From: Selenomonas sputigena_A | GTDB lineage: Bacteria; Bacillota; Negativicutes; Selenomonadales; Selenomonadaceae | Assembly (NCBI RefSeq): GCF_051603425.1 | Contig: NZ_CP194411.1 | Span: 2,294,001-2,358,000 of the forward strand | Direction of reading: 5' to 3' | Length of the DNA stretch: 64,000 nucleotides | Shown: piece after piece, positions 9,662-18,665 of the stretch | Layout: the number at the start of each line of letters is the position of its first letter | How positions within the stretch are numbered: position 1 is the stretch's first letter | Notes under the pieces: model-generated | Database searches by the model: none | The model's input: the letters and a program-made list of their open reading frames with translations, nothing else | Told to the model about the DNA's origin: nothing | Made by a program: the position numbers and the translations under genes

Positions 9662-11938
9662 TCATATCTTTTCTATCGGTGCATATTTTTGCATAAGTCC
9701 CTTGATACCGACTTGCGGAAAAGCAATTTTGAGCTCAACTTCCTCTCCTTCCCCTCGGACAGAAACAATCGTACCGATTCCCCATTTACCATGACACACC
9801 TTATCACCTTCCCGCCATATCACATCCAGGTTCGGGCGAATTGGATTCTCCGAAGTTCTTTCCTTGTGCTGTACAGAACGTAGTTTCGAACATATAGGCA
9901 GAGCGGGATTTGATCCAACCAGGTTTATAAGCGATGAGGATTTTTTTAGCTCCTGCAATACCTCAAAAGCAGATTGCGGTCGTCCTATACCATAATTTTT
10001 TCCTGATCGCTGTGGCTGTTCCAAATATTTTTCCGGAATTTCTGCCAGAAACCGCGATGGTGGATAAGCATTGCTTTTGCCGTACAATGTTCGGTAGCGC
10101 GCATAGGTCAAATAAAGTTTTTTTTCGGCGCGTGTGATACCGACATAGCAAGTGCGGCGTTCTTCCTCAATTTCGTCTGGTTCCAGCAACGTCCTTGCAT
10201 GAGGGAAAATCCCCTCTTCCATACCGACAAGAAAAACCGTTGGGAACTCAAGTCCTTTTGCGGAATGAAGTGTCATAAGTGTTACACGGTCATCTTCTAT
10301 ATCCGCTGTATCAATGTCAGAGACGAGCGCAATCTGGTTTAAGAAATTTTCCAGCGAGGAATCTTCCTCTTTTGTCTCAAATTCTCGTGCGACACCAACG
10401 AATTCCCGCAAATTCTCAATGCGCATTTGTGTGTCTGGCGTATTTTGACTCTCAAGTGCCTGTAAATAACCTGTATCTTCCAACAAAGTTTCAATAAAAC
10501 GTGAAATCGGCATGGAATCAAATTTTCCCATTAGATTGAAAAGCAATACAGCAAATGACTCAAGAAGATTTTTAGCTCGCGCTTTAAGACCAAGTTCCGA
10601 CAATATCTCGTTACTGGAAATGACGTCGAAAAGAGAAACTTCGTTTAAGGCAGCATATTCCATAATCTTGCCAATCGTCGCTGCGCCAATACCGCGCTTA
10701 GGTACATTGATAATACGAAGCAGACTGACTGAATCAAACGGATTATAAAGAATATGCAGATAAGCAATGATATCTTTGATTTCCATACGGTCATAGAATT
10801 TTAACCCGCCTACAATCGTATAAGGAATAGCTGCCGACATCATGGCTTCCTCTAGCACGCGGGATTGTGCGTTTGTACGATAAAGGACAGCGATATCACC
10901 ATACGAAGAGGCAAAAAGAGTTTTTTGTTTCTGTATGGTATCGACGACGAATCTGGCTTCATCGCGTTCGTCAATAGCTTGATAAAGACAAATTCTTTCA
11001 CCGGAGACATTCTCTGTCCATAGCTTTTTAGGTTTGCGGTTTTCATTATTTTGTATAACAGCATTTGCCGCTGCAAGAATATTTTTTGTGGAACGGTAAT
11101 TTTGTTCAAGTTTTATGGTCTTTGTTTCAGGAAAGTCTTTCTCGAAATTCAGGATATTGCTGATATCTGCCCCTCGCCAACCATAAATAGATTGATCTGC
11201 ATCGCCGACAACACAGATATTGTGATGTTTACCTGCAAGAAGTGTCGTAAGTCGATATTGTGCACCATTCGTATCCTGGTACTCATCGATAAGGATATAC
11301 TGGAAACGACGTTGATACTTATTGCACAATTCCTTGTCCGTTTCTAAAAGATTAACGGAAATCATCAGAAGATCATCAAAATCCAACGCATTATTTTCTT
11401 TCAATTTCTTATCATACAGGCTAAAAACTTCTGCAATTTTTCTTTGGTGAAATGTGTCTGCCTGCTTAGCATAAGAACGTGGACCCAGCATGAGATTTTT
11501 AGCTATGGAAATGGTATTCTGAATCTTTGCCGGCATGAATTGCTTGTCATCAAGATTTAATTCTTTTAAACAGTTTTTAATGACGGTTCTCGAATCCGAA
11601 GCGTCATAAATAACAAAATTATCCTTATAGATATCTGTAGCCTTGATTTCACGCCGCAAAAAACGTGCGCAAAAAGAGTGGAACGTGCTAAGCCAGATAT
11701 CTTTGCCCAATCCGCCAATCATACGATCTACACGTTCACGCATTTCTGCTGCAGCTTTATTTGTAAATGTAATGGCCAAAATTTTGTAAGGCGGTACATC
11801 ATGCGCCAAAAGATTAGCGATTCTGCATGTAAGCACTTTTGTCTTTCCCGATCCAGCTCCTGCCATGATAAGCAATGGACCATTCAAATACGCAACCGCC
11901 TCACGCTGTGCAGGATTCAATCCATGGAAAATATCCAC
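9662..11938 (-). CDS. pcrA: ATP-dependent DNA helicase PcrA/UvrD
   Basis: SF1A 3'-5' helicase for repair and rolling-circle replication. Visible motifs are the Q motif LNPAQREAV, Walker A MAGAGSGKT near residue 30, DEYQDTN (motif II), VGDADQSIYGWRGAD (motif III) and LMTLHSAKGLEFP (motif V). The C-terminal tail ends in a CHGKWGIGTIVSVRGEGEE segment, resembling the PcrA Tudor-like domain that contacts RNA polymerase. It starts with GTG at 11938 after AAAGG. It heads the pcrA-ligA pair. Confidence 0.95.
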   Translation of the reverse strand: MDIFHGLNPAQREAVAYLNGPLLIMAGAGSGKTKVLTCRIANLLAHDVPPYKILAITFTNKAAAEMRERVDRMIGGLGKDIWLSTFHSFCARFLRREIKATDIYKDNFVIYDASDSRTVIKNCLKELNLDDKQFMPAKIQNTISIAKNLMLGPRSYAKQADTFHQRKIAEVFSLYDKKLKENNALDFDDLLMISVNLLETDKELCNKYQRRFQYILIDEYQDTNGAQYRLTTLLAGKHHNICVVGDADQSIYGWRGADISNILNFEKDFPETKTIKLEQNYRSTKNILAAANAVIQNNENRKPKKLWTENVSGERICLYQAIDERDEARFVVDTIQKQKTLFASSYGDIAVLYRTNAQSRVLEEAMMSAAIPYTIVGGLKFYDRMEIKDIIAYLHILYNPFDSVSLLRIINVPKRGIGAATIGKIMEYAALNEVSLFDVISSNEILSELGLKARAKNLLESFAVLLFNLMGKFDSMPISRFIETLLEDTGYLQALESQNTPDTQMRIENLREFVGVAREFETKEEDSSLENFLNQIALVSDIDTADIEDDRVTLMTLHSAKGLEFPTVFLVGMEEGIFPHARTLLEPDEIEEERRTCYVGITRAEKKLYLTYARYRTLYGKSNAYPPSRFLAEIPEKYLEQPQRSGKNYGIGRPQSAFEVLQELKKSSSLINLVGSNPALPICSKLRSVQHKERTSENPIRPNLDVIWREGDKVCHGKWGIGTIVSVRGEGEEVELKIAFPQVGIKGLMQKYAPIEKI

Positions 11939-11981
11939 TGTATCAACCTTTCCAAGCAGTACCTGGTACTCCCATATACGA

Positions 11982-12014
11982 AAAGGCTGCCGCAGTCTTG
12001 CTGCAACAGCCTTT
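11982..12014 (-). terminator. Intrinsic terminator after the CBS-type pyrophosphatase
   Basis: On the minus strand AAAGGCTGTTGCAG pairs with CTGCGGCAGCCTTT (two G-U pairs) around a 5-nt loop, followed by TCGTATA. The A/T ends of the stem supply the short U-run. It separates the pyrophosphatase gene from pcrA. Confidence 0.7.
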
Positions 12015-12024
12015 CGCGTGCCTT

Positions 12025-13674
12025 TTACTGCTTCTTTATCAATTTAACAGCTTCCGAAAGAGGAGGGATGATCTGCTTCTTACGTGACATAACGCCTGGC
12101 AAATAAATATGAGTACCACTGGCATCTTTATGAAAAGCCTCACCTATCAGCGTCTTGGGCGACCCCGTATAAAGAAGGCATGTGCCTTCTTCAATGATGT
12201 CCGTGACCATGACCAGGCTCATGTCATAGCCTTCCTGCTTGCAGACAAGTTTCATGCTCTTAATGAGCTCGGCCTCGATATCCATTACTTCTTTCGTATC
12301 CATGACAGAAATCTGGCTCACAATGATACGATAATCGCCTATCTGGAATTCCTTCATATCGTTCTTAGTGATTTCCATCGGAGACATATTGCCAATTCCC
12401 GAGCCGGCCTTGAGCATTGCCATACCATATTCCATAATATCAACATCCGCAATTTCTGCCAGACGTTCCGCTGTTTTTTTGTCATATGGCGTGCAGGTCG
12501 GTGATTTGAAAAGCACCGTATCGGAAAGGATAGCAGAGAGCAACAATCCTGCAATTGCAGGAGGAATATCGACATCCCTATGCCAATGCATGTTGGCGAC
12601 AATCGTTGCCGTACAACCTACGGGCTCTTGACGCGTAAAAATCGGTTCACTTGTCTGTATGCCGCCAAGACGATGATGGTCAATGATTTCTAAAATCTTG
12701 GCTTCTTCAATACCTTCAACAGCCTGTCCGCGTTCGTTATGATCGACAAGAATTACGCGCTCACGCTCTGGCACCATGAGCATATCCTTGCTTACCAGCC
12801 CAACGAGCTTACCATTTTCCACAACAGGATAATTGCGGTAACTATACTGCTCCATAGTTCCCTTTATATCGCTAAGAAGGTCCAGCGGCTTGAAGGACAC
12901 CGGTTCTTTTTGCATGATATGCTTGACAGGAACACATTGGTTGATAAGCCGGGCACAAGTATAGGTATCGTAAGGCGTATTGATTATCAACATGTGACGA
13001 TTTTCTGCCTCTTCAATGACATCTGCCGAAATACGACCATTTCCCGTAACGATCATGCAATCAATTCCCTGCTTAAGGCAATCAATGAGAGTTTCGTCTC
13101 TGCGGTCACCAATCAGAACAACATCATGTTCCTTGACAACATCCTGAATCATTGAAATGCTGCCGGCAGCAATACGTACATTACCACGAATTTTACCGCT
13201 TTCATCTCCATTGACGATAACCTCACCATCGATGACACGAATTACATCCCGAAAAGAAGCGCCCGCATCAGCTAGGTTCTGCATACTGAGTTCCTTGAAG
13301 TAACGTTGTGCAAGATCACTCACAGTCACGATGCCGACAAGCTTCTCTTCTTTATTTACCACAGGAACAGACTTCAGATCATTCTCGCGCATGATTTCGC
13401 CAAGATGGCGCAAACTATCATTCTCCTTTACAACAGTTCTGCAATCAAGCGTGATATCCTTGACCCGGGGATAGAGGTCAGTAATAAGAAGCGGTTGTTC
13501 CACACGAAAGTGATTCAGTGCAAACTTCGTCTCCTCATTGACTTTGCCGGCACGAGCAGGTACAACATTTTCGCCCATAGCCTGCTTCAAGTGTGCATAG
13601 CCAATAGCAGAACAAATGGAATCCGTATCAGGATTGCGATGACCAATCGTATATATCGGTTTCGTATTTTTCAT
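12025..13674 (-). CDS. ppaC: CBS/DRTGG-domain manganese-dependent inorganic pyrophosphatase (family II)
   Basis: Hydrolyses PPi to phosphate. The DHH-family catalytic part is split: an N-terminal IGHRNPDTDSICSAIGYA segment, then an inserted regulatory block, then VDHNERGQ, EIIDHHRLGG and LLSAILSDTVLFKSPT, with a DHHA2 domain at the C-terminus. The insert (about residues 70-300) holds a CBS domain (LKSVPVVNKEEKLVGIVT), a DRTGG-like domain (VVLIGDRRDETLIDC) and a second CBS domain (YRNYPVVENGKLVGLVS). Family knowledge says such enzymes are controlled by adenine nucleotides and diadenosine polyphosphates bound to the CBS pair. The gene is a single unit with its own promoter and terminator. Confidence 0.93.
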   Translation of the reverse strand: MKNTKPIYTIGHRNPDTDSICSAIGYAHLKQAMGENVVPARAGKVNEETKFALNHFRVEQPLLITDLYPRVKDITLDCRTVVKENDSLRHLGEIMRENDLKSVPVVNKEEKLVGIVTVSDLAQRYFKELSMQNLADAGASFRDVIRVIDGEVIVNGDESGKIRGNVRIAAGSISMIQDVVKEHDVVLIGDRRDETLIDCLKQGIDCMIVTGNGRISADVIEEAENRHMLIINTPYDTYTCARLINQCVPVKHIMQKEPVSFKPLDLLSDIKGTMEQYSYRNYPVVENGKLVGLVSKDMLMVPERERVILVDHNERGQAVEGIEEAKILEIIDHHRLGGIQTSEPIFTRQEPVGCTATIVANMHWHRDVDIPPAIAGLLLSAILSDTVLFKSPTCTPYDKKTAERLAEIADVDIMEYGMAMLKAGSGIGNMSPMEITKNDMKEFQIGDYRIIVSQISVMDTKEVMDIEAELIKSMKLVCKQEGYDMSLVMVTDIIEEGTCLLYTGSPKTLIGEAFHKDASGTHIYLPGVMSRKKQIIPPLSEAVKLIKKQ

Positions 13675-13721
13675 CGAAAAGAAGCCTCCCGTTTTCAGAC
13701 GATGACATTTCCACGGTTTCC

Positions 13722-13751
13722 ATTATAGCTTACGCGAACAACAAAAATCAA
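13722..13751 (-). promoter_or_regulatory. Sigma-A-type promoter for the pyrophosphatase gene
   Basis: On the minus strand TTGATT, an 18-base spacer and TATAAT. The predicted start of transcription is about 40 bases before the ATG at 13674, with GGGAGG between them. Confidence 0.7.
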
Positions 13752-13883
13752 GCCGAACAACAACAGACGAATCATTCAATATAACCCTTGCGGAATCTCC
13801 TTTGGCGATTCCTTTTCAACCATATTGATGAATACCAAAACTTAATGCTGTTATATTTAGCAAAACCTTGCCAAAGAAAAGCT

Positions 13884-13912
13884 TTGCAAAATATCCGAAG
13901 CAAAATTATAAT
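13884..13912 (+). promoter_or_regulatory. Sigma-A-type promoter for the TtcA-like gene
   Basis: TTGCAA, exactly 17 bases, TATAAT. The predicted transcript starts near 13919, about 40 bases before the ATG at 13958. It is divergent from the pyrophosphatase promoter. The 283-bp gap between the two genes holds these promoters and AT-rich sequence; I see no other gene in it. Confidence 0.75.
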
Positions 13913-13957
13913 ACGATATAATAATAAAAAAAAGATCCAAGAAACGAGGACACATCT

Positions 13958-14758
13958 ATGAATTGGCAGATCCCCCAGCTTTATTTCAGCAAGCTCATGC
14001 GAGCTGTAGTGGAATTTCAGCTTATCAATGAAGGTGATAAAATTCTCATCGGTATTTCGGGCGGGAAAGATAGTATATTCCTTGCCTATGCCCTTGCCAT
14101 CCTCAAAAAACGCATGAAGAAAGCGTTTTGTCTTGGAGCTATAACAATCGACCCACAATTCACAAATAATTTTCCTGTCAGAAAAATTGCCTCTTTTTGT
14201 GCGGAACTTGATATTCCTTTTACAACATTCCCGGTAAATATTGCCGGCACAATTCATGAGACTCCGAATAAAAATCCTTGTTTTACCTGTGCTTTTTTTC
14301 GCCGCGGCGCTATAAATAACTATGCGAAAGAGCATGATTACAACAAGGTTGCCTATGCCCATCACAACGATGATGCAGTAGAAACATTGCTCATGGGGCT
14401 TTTGTATTCCGGACAAATTCACACTTTTACACCAAAAACTTATCTTGACCGCACAGGAATCACCGTCATTCGCCCTTTGATCTATTTTCGAGAACAAGAG
14501 ATTCGCGAGGCTGTTCTGCTGCATGGATTCCGACCTATTCCTTCGCCTTGCCCACTCGACGGTACAACTATGCGACAAGAAGTAAAAGAACTGGTTGCCA
14601 ACTGGGAGAAAAAAAATCCGCAAATTTATGGCCATTTGGCTGCGGCAATGCGAAAAAATGCAGTCGGAGAACTTTGGCCTGCCGAAAAGACGAGAGATGA
14701 AATGCTCGAAACGTATCGTTCATATAAAAGAAGCTCTATTCTCGAACCCCAAACCTAA
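13958..14758 (+). CDS. TtcA-like tRNA 2-thiolation protein (PP-loop ATPase)
   Basis: A PP-loop (N-type ATP pyrophosphatase) protein: ISGGKDS at residues 33-39 adenylates the target base. A CFTCAFFRRG segment near residue 109 matches the CxxC of TtcA, and PCPLDG near 190 holds the further cysteine expected for a [4Fe-4S] cluster. This group makes 2-thiocytidine or another 2-thio base in tRNA. TilS is less likely because of the CxxC motifs. It is one of only two plus-strand genes, with its own promoter, and converges with queE. The substrate tRNA position cannot be read from sequence. Confidence 0.8.
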   Translation: MNWQIPQLYFSKLMRAVVEFQLINEGDKILIGISGGKDSIFLAYALAILKKRMKKAFCLGAITIDPQFTNNFPVRKIASFCAELDIPFTTFPVNIAGTIHETPNKNPCFTCAFFRRGAINNYAKEHDYNKVAYAHHNDDAVETLLMGLLYSGQIHTFTPKTYLDRTGITVIRPLIYFREQEIREAVLLHGFRPIPSPCPLDGTTMRQEVKELVANWEKKNPQIYGHLAAAMRKNAVGELWPAEKTRDEMLETYRSYKRSSILEPQT

Positions 14759-14783
14759 AATCCCTAGCCATCTGCCATCTTAA

Positions 14784-15509
14784 TTAAAGTAATCCCATCA
14801 TACGGTGCGCTTGCGGGATAACCCGAACTTCAGGAAGGAGATCCAACGCCCTTGCTTGAAAGTCGAGCAATTTCATGGCTGAAGGTGCAGTCAATCCGCC
14901 AAAAGGCGTCACAGGCTGCAAAACAAGAAGCGTATCAGGACTGCTCTCTGCCATAAGATGAACAGCTTGTAGAAATTCTTCGTTACTTGTATTTTCCGCT
15001 ACTACAATTTTTACATAGGCATCCTTACGGTATACCAATTCCAAGAAACGACGATGTTCCGACCAAAGTGTTTTGCCTGTAACACTTGGCAGTTTAATAT
15101 CCATACTGATATAAGAAATCATATCGATTACACTTTTCATTTCGTGATAAAGCGTTCCATTCGTCTCGAGAAACAGCGGTGCGTGAAGCAAAGGAGCGAG
15201 TGCACGGATAAAATCTGCATGAAGCAACGGCTCACCTCCTGTAAGACTCACCGAGTGATGATGTGCTTTTGCCAACATATCATTGAGGTTTGCGGCAATT
15301 ATTTCAGCCGAAAGAGGATTTGGCAATTCCTCAAAATTACCCGATCCCGGTATCATTTCCATGTGACAGATGGATGTAGCAGAAAAATCGGTATCACAAA
15401 AACGACATTTGATATTGCATCCCGGAAAACGCAAAAACAGCTGGCGCATACCAATATATTTTCCTTCGCCTTGAACAGAAGAAAATATTTCGATAATACT
15501 ATCGTCCAT
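14784..15509 (-). CDS. queE: 7-carboxy-7-deazaguanine synthase QueE (radical SAM)
   Basis: Converts 6-carboxytetrahydropterin to 7-carboxy-7-deazaguanine in the preQ0/queuosine pathway. The N-terminus has IFSSVQGEGKYIGMRQLFLR, then the radical-SAM cysteines CNIKCRFC (C31, C35, C38), then SLTGGEPLLH. It starts at 15509, three bases after queD ends, so the pair is translationally linked. The pathway's other genes folE2 and queC lie 25 kb away (40672-42163). Confidence 0.93.
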   Translation of the reverse strand: MDDSIIEIFSSVQGEGKYIGMRQLFLRFPGCNIKCRFCDTDFSATSICHMEMIPGSGNFEELPNPLSAEIIAANLNDMLAKAHHHSVSLTGGEPLLHADFIRALAPLLHAPLFLETNGTLYHEMKSVIDMISYISMDIKLPSVTGKTLWSEHRRFLELVYRKDAYVKIVVAENTSNEEFLQAVHLMAESSPDTLLVLQPVTPFGGLTAPSAMKLLDFQARALDLLPEVRVIPQAHRMMGLL

Positions 15510-15512
15510 ATC

Positions 15513-15893
15513 CTATCTTTCCTTACTATATGTCACAGAAGAATGTGCCGACTCCCAAACGCGAATGGCTGCAAGATACGCCGATCCTGCTTGAAAAAGT
15601 TCATGTTTTTCTAACACCCTGTAAATATATTGAGCCAGATTTTCTGCCGTTGGATTGATCACACGAAACGGTTCCAACTCATTTAGATATTGGTGATCCA
15701 ATGCTGCAAGCACTTCCATTAAAGCTGCTTTGGCAAGCTTGAAATCGATCAGCATGCCAAGCTTATCCAATACGGTTCCTCGAATTTGTATTTCAACTTT
15801 CCAATTGTGGCCATGCAGGCGGTCGCATTTGCCCGGATAATCAACAATTCGATGTGCAGCTTCAAATTCTCCTTCAACCTTGATCTCAAACAT
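15513..15893 (-). CDS. queD: 6-carboxy-5,6,7,8-tetrahydropterin synthase QueD
   Basis: Makes 6-carboxytetrahydropterin from dihydroneopterin triphosphate. At 126 aa it has the family zinc ligands H14 (EFEAAHR) and H27/H29 (DRLHGHNW), catalytic C23 just before, and a conserved C-terminal Glu region (AIRVWESAHSSVTY). GGAGTG precedes the ATG. It is the first gene of the queD-queE unit, right after a strong terminator. Confidence 0.93.
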   Translation of the reverse strand: MFEIKVEGEFEAAHRIVDYPGKCDRLHGHNWKVEIQIRGTVLDKLGMLIDFKLAKAALMEVLAALDHQYLNELEPFRVINPTAENLAQYIYRVLEKHELFQAGSAYLAAIRVWESAHSSVTYSKER

Positions 15894-15914
15894 AAAAAAA
15901 CACTCCTTTTTTAC

Positions 15915-15950
15915 AAACAGGCTGCCGCAGGAGATTGCGGCAGCCTGTTT
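15915..15950 (-). terminator. Strong intrinsic terminator after the GT2 glycosyltransferase
   Basis: A perfect 14-bp stem (AAACAGGCTGCCGC / GCGGCAGCCTGTTT) with an 8-nt loop lies between the glycosyltransferase stop and queD. A U-run is present only as the TTT at the end of the stem. Confidence 0.75.
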
Positions 15951-15958
15951 ATTCCTAT

Positions 15959-17221
15959 TTATTGATTGGACAAATCACGAGTATTCTTGACATTGCCGAC
16001 AATATCGTCGTAACTCATCGAACGCGTATGTTGTGTATGGCTCCATTCATGTTCATTGCGATGTATAAACCCTAAGAAGATGATCGGTATCCATGAATAG
16101 ATGAACACAGGGTATAGCAGCATATAAAACCATGCTTTCCATCTGACCTGAATTTTCAACAGAATAATCATCGGCAAAATATATTGGCCAAGCATAATAG
16201 CCGTCATTAGTTGTGATGGTATGATATTGTAGATATTTGTGTAGAAAGGCGGAAAAGCGGACTGCACATAGCTGATGATAATAAAAAACGTGGAAATCAT
16301 CAGGAAGTGTGGCTGCAAGAGATAGAGGCAACCGTCCAGGATACGAATATCTCGACGCTTGACTCCTTCTTTAAGCATTTTGGGGATATAGCGATGTGCC
16401 ACATCAAATTGACCTTGCGCCCAACGCTTGCGTTGCCTCCACGACTGCATGAATGTCAGAGGTTTCTCATCATAAACAATAGCGTCATGCGCCCATGTTG
16501 TCTTGATGCCCTCTGCCAGTGATTTCATTGTAAATTCCATATCTTCCGTTAAGCAGGTTGCCCGCCATCCATGGCGTTCGAGGACATCTGTCGCTATGCA
16601 CATACCAGTACCGCCAAGAACAGCAGACAGGCCGATATTCGTTTTCGCCAAATGACTGATGTGATCAATGACCCAAAACGCGATAGCAAATGTACCAGAT
16701 ATCCATGTATCATACGGATTTTTTGCATCGAGATAACCTTGTATAATACGATCACCTTTAAGCAAACGATTGTTCATCTCTAACAAAAAGCGCGGATGCA
16801 CAAGATTATCGGCATCAAAAACAACAACAGCGTCATATTTTTTTTCCATTTTGAAAAGCCGTTCAAACATCCATTCCATAGCAAAGCCCTTGCTTTTTTT
16901 TGTTGGATGATGTCTCTCACAAACGATACAGCCATAATCATGCGCGATTTCCGCTGTATTGTCATCGCAGTTATCGGCAATAACGTAAATGTCATAAAGA
17001 TCCTTTGGATATTCCAGAGATTTAAGATTTTGCAAAAGCTGACCGATGACCGCACTTTCATTATGTGCAGCCACAATGACAGCAAATGTCTTTTGAGGTG
17101 TAAGAATCTTGTTTTCTTTCCGACGCCACATGCCGCAAAAACCGATAAAGAAATAGTAAAGCGTGAACAATAAAATGATGATTTGCAACGGAACCATCAC
17201 AATGTCAAACACGTAGTTCAT
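15959..17221 (-). CDS. Membrane-bound family 2 glycosyltransferase
   Basis: A processive-type GT2 enzyme. An N-terminal membrane helix (residues 5-30) precedes the GT-A domain, which has VIVAAHNESAVIG, the metal-binding VFDADN near 139, TEDMEF near 240 and the product-binding QRKRWAQGQ near 268. Three or four further helices fill residues 300-400. This matches the cellulose/hyaluronan/poly-GlcNAc synthase clan, but sugar and product are unknown. It is the last gene of a psd-pssA-GT2 group, 36 bases after pssA, which hints at an envelope lipid or polysaccharide role. Confidence 0.8.
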   Translation of the reverse strand: MNYVFDIVMVPLQIIILLFTLYYFFIGFCGMWRRKENKILTPQKTFAVIVAAHNESAVIGQLLQNLKSLEYPKDLYDIYVIADNCDDNTAEIAHDYGCIVCERHHPTKKSKGFAMEWMFERLFKMEKKYDAVVVFDADNLVHPRFLLEMNNRLLKGDRIIQGYLDAKNPYDTWISGTFAIAFWVIDHISHLAKTNIGLSAVLGGTGMCIATDVLERHGWRATCLTEDMEFTMKSLAEGIKTTWAHDAIVYDEKPLTFMQSWRQRKRWAQGQFDVAHRYIPKMLKEGVKRRDIRILDGCLYLLQPHFLMISTFFIIISYVQSAFPPFYTNIYNIIPSQLMTAIMLGQYILPMIILLKIQVRWKAWFYMLLYPVFIYSWIPIIFLGFIHRNEHEWSHTQHTRSMSYDDIVGNVKNTRDLSNQ

Positions 17222-17257
17222 AAAACCTTTTCCCCTTTATCCCATGCTAAAACGCCA

Positions 17258-17959
17258 TTATTTCCTAAGCAGGAACGATAAGCAGAAATTGAAAAGCCCA
17301 AAGACAGAGTATGTGCTGAAAAGAGCGAACAACAGTGCACTCAAAAGCGCTTCGCGTCCGAGAAAGAGGATACTCGCAAACAATACCACAGCAAAAATCT
17401 TTGACAGAAAGAAAATCTTTTCTCCCTTCCCTTTGAAATCCGGATAGTGCACCTGACTGACCATTAGGTAAGCCACAATAAGCATCGCGAACGGAAATGC
17501 AGGTGCAAGAGCAGTTGTTTCCAAACCAACGGAGCGAAAAAACCATATCGCAGTTGCCACAAGGCATCCTCCCGCAGGAATCGCGAGCCCCATAAAAAAA
17601 CCATGCACCACAGAAACATTTACATTAAAACGAGCCAAACGCCAAGCGCCGCAAAGAGCAAAGATTATGGCAACAGCCCAACCAAAATAACCATAGTCTT
17701 TAAGACAGTAAACATATGCTAAAAAAGCCGGGGCAATACCAAAGGAAACAAGGTCACAAAGGGAATCCATCTCCTTGCCAATTTCACTGCTGACACCAAA
17801 AAAGCGCGCAGCTCGTCCATCGAGGCCATCTGCTACAAGAGCAAGGAGAATAAACAAGGATCCTAGCGTATAATCTTGACTATAGGTGCAGAGAATAGAA
17901 CAAATGCCGAGTACAAGGTTGGCAGAAGTCAACATATTAGGAATCAAGCTCTTGTACAT
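17258..17959 (-). CDS. pssA: CDP-diacylglycerol--serine O-phosphatidyltransferase
   Basis: Makes phosphatidylserine from CDP-diacylglycerol and serine. The CDP-alcohol phosphotransferase motif is intact (DGLDGRAARFFGVSSE, then GKEMDSLCD). The remaining 233 aa are mostly membrane helices. The start ATG comes two bases after the psd stop, so the next enzyme of the pathway is made from the same message. The products would be the PS and PE phospholipids typical of diderm bacteria. Confidence 0.92.
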   Translation of the reverse strand: MYKSLIPNMLTSANLVLGICSILCTYSQDYTLGSLFILLALVADGLDGRAARFFGVSSEIGKEMDSLCDLVSFGIAPAFLAYVYCLKDYGYFGWAVAIIFALCGAWRLARFNVNVSVVHGFFMGLAIPAGGCLVATAIWFFRSVGLETTALAPAFPFAMLIVAYLMVSQVHYPDFKGKGEKIFFLSKIFAVVLFASILFLGREALLSALLFALFSTYSVFGLFNFCLSFLLRK

Positions 17960-17961
17960 GC

Positions 17962-18597
17962 CTATTTCAACCTCCCAATTATTGTCTCGCCTCCGGTGAC
18001 TTTGTCACCTTTTTGCACTAAAATCTCTACTTCAGCAGGCACGACAAGTTCCGTGCATGAACCAAAGCGAATCAATCCATAGAGTTCTCCCTTTTCCAAC
18101 ATATCATCCAGTGTAACCCATGAAACGATTCGACGTGCAAGAATTCCTGCAATTTGTGTAACTGTTACACGCAAGCGTTCATTTTCAATCCCGATCATAT
18201 GACGTTCATTTTCAAATCCGACAGAGTCTTTGTAGGCCGGCTTAAAACGACCACAGACATACTTTTGTATCTTGATTTCACCTTCGATTGGACTGCGATT
18301 TACATGAACATCAAATACCGAAAGAAAAATAACAACTTTTTTGCATGGCTGCTTCAAAAAATCATCGTCTGGCAGGGAAACAACTTCCTGCACCGTGCCA
18401 TCAGCCGGAGAAACAATGGCAAGTGGATCAGAGGGTATATTTCTATGAGGATTGCGGAAAAAATATGCAAAATAAGCAGCCAAAACAACAAAAGGGACTA
18501 CAATATAGGGATGTGCCGCCAACCCAAGGATAAGCCCGAGAACAAGAGCGGCGATAATGAAAATATACCCTTCTCGAACAATAGGAAACCTCGCCAT
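17962..18597 (-). CDS. psd: Phosphatidylserine decarboxylase proenzyme
   Basis: Converts PS to phosphatidylethanolamine. It is the short proenzyme class (211 aa) with N-terminal membrane helices (YIFIIAALVLGLILGLA). The self-cleavage site is Gly-Ser in RFGSCTELVVP near residue 175, where the Ser becomes the pyruvoyl group. FLSVFDVHVNRSP is also conserved. The start is ATG at 18597, eight bases after GGAGG; the longer frame from 18627 contains that ribosome site. A 200-base leader with pairing potential lies upstream. Confidence 0.92.
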   Translation of the reverse strand: MARFPIVREGYIFIIAALVLGLILGLAAHPYIVVPFVVLAAYFAYFFRNPHRNIPSDPLAIVSPADGTVQEVVSLPDDDFLKQPCKKVVIFLSVFDVHVNRSPIEGEIKIQKYVCGRFKPAYKDSVGFENERHMIGIENERLRVTVTQIAGILARRIVSWVTLDDMLEKGELYGLIRFGSCTELVVPAEVEILVQKGDKVTGGETIIGRLK

Positions 18598-18630
18598 AGG
18601 CATTACCTCCACAAATATTTTGGGCAAGCA

Positions 18631-18665
18631 AATAATCTGCAGGTTAAAAATCTCTGCAGATTATT
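18631..18665. repeat. 12-bp inverted repeat just before psd
   Basis: AATAATCTGCAG and CTGCAGATTATT are perfect arms around an 11-nt loop. The hairpin ends about 34 bases before the psd start. Only a loose ATTATTTGCTTG follows on the minus strand, so it is a weak terminator candidate or a leader hairpin of psd. Confidence 0.6.

Noticed and set aside
13772..14635. Minus-strand ORF (287 codons) opposite the TtcA-like gene
   Set aside because: The plus frame has the PP-loop and Cys motifs plus a consensus promoter; the minus frame has neither.
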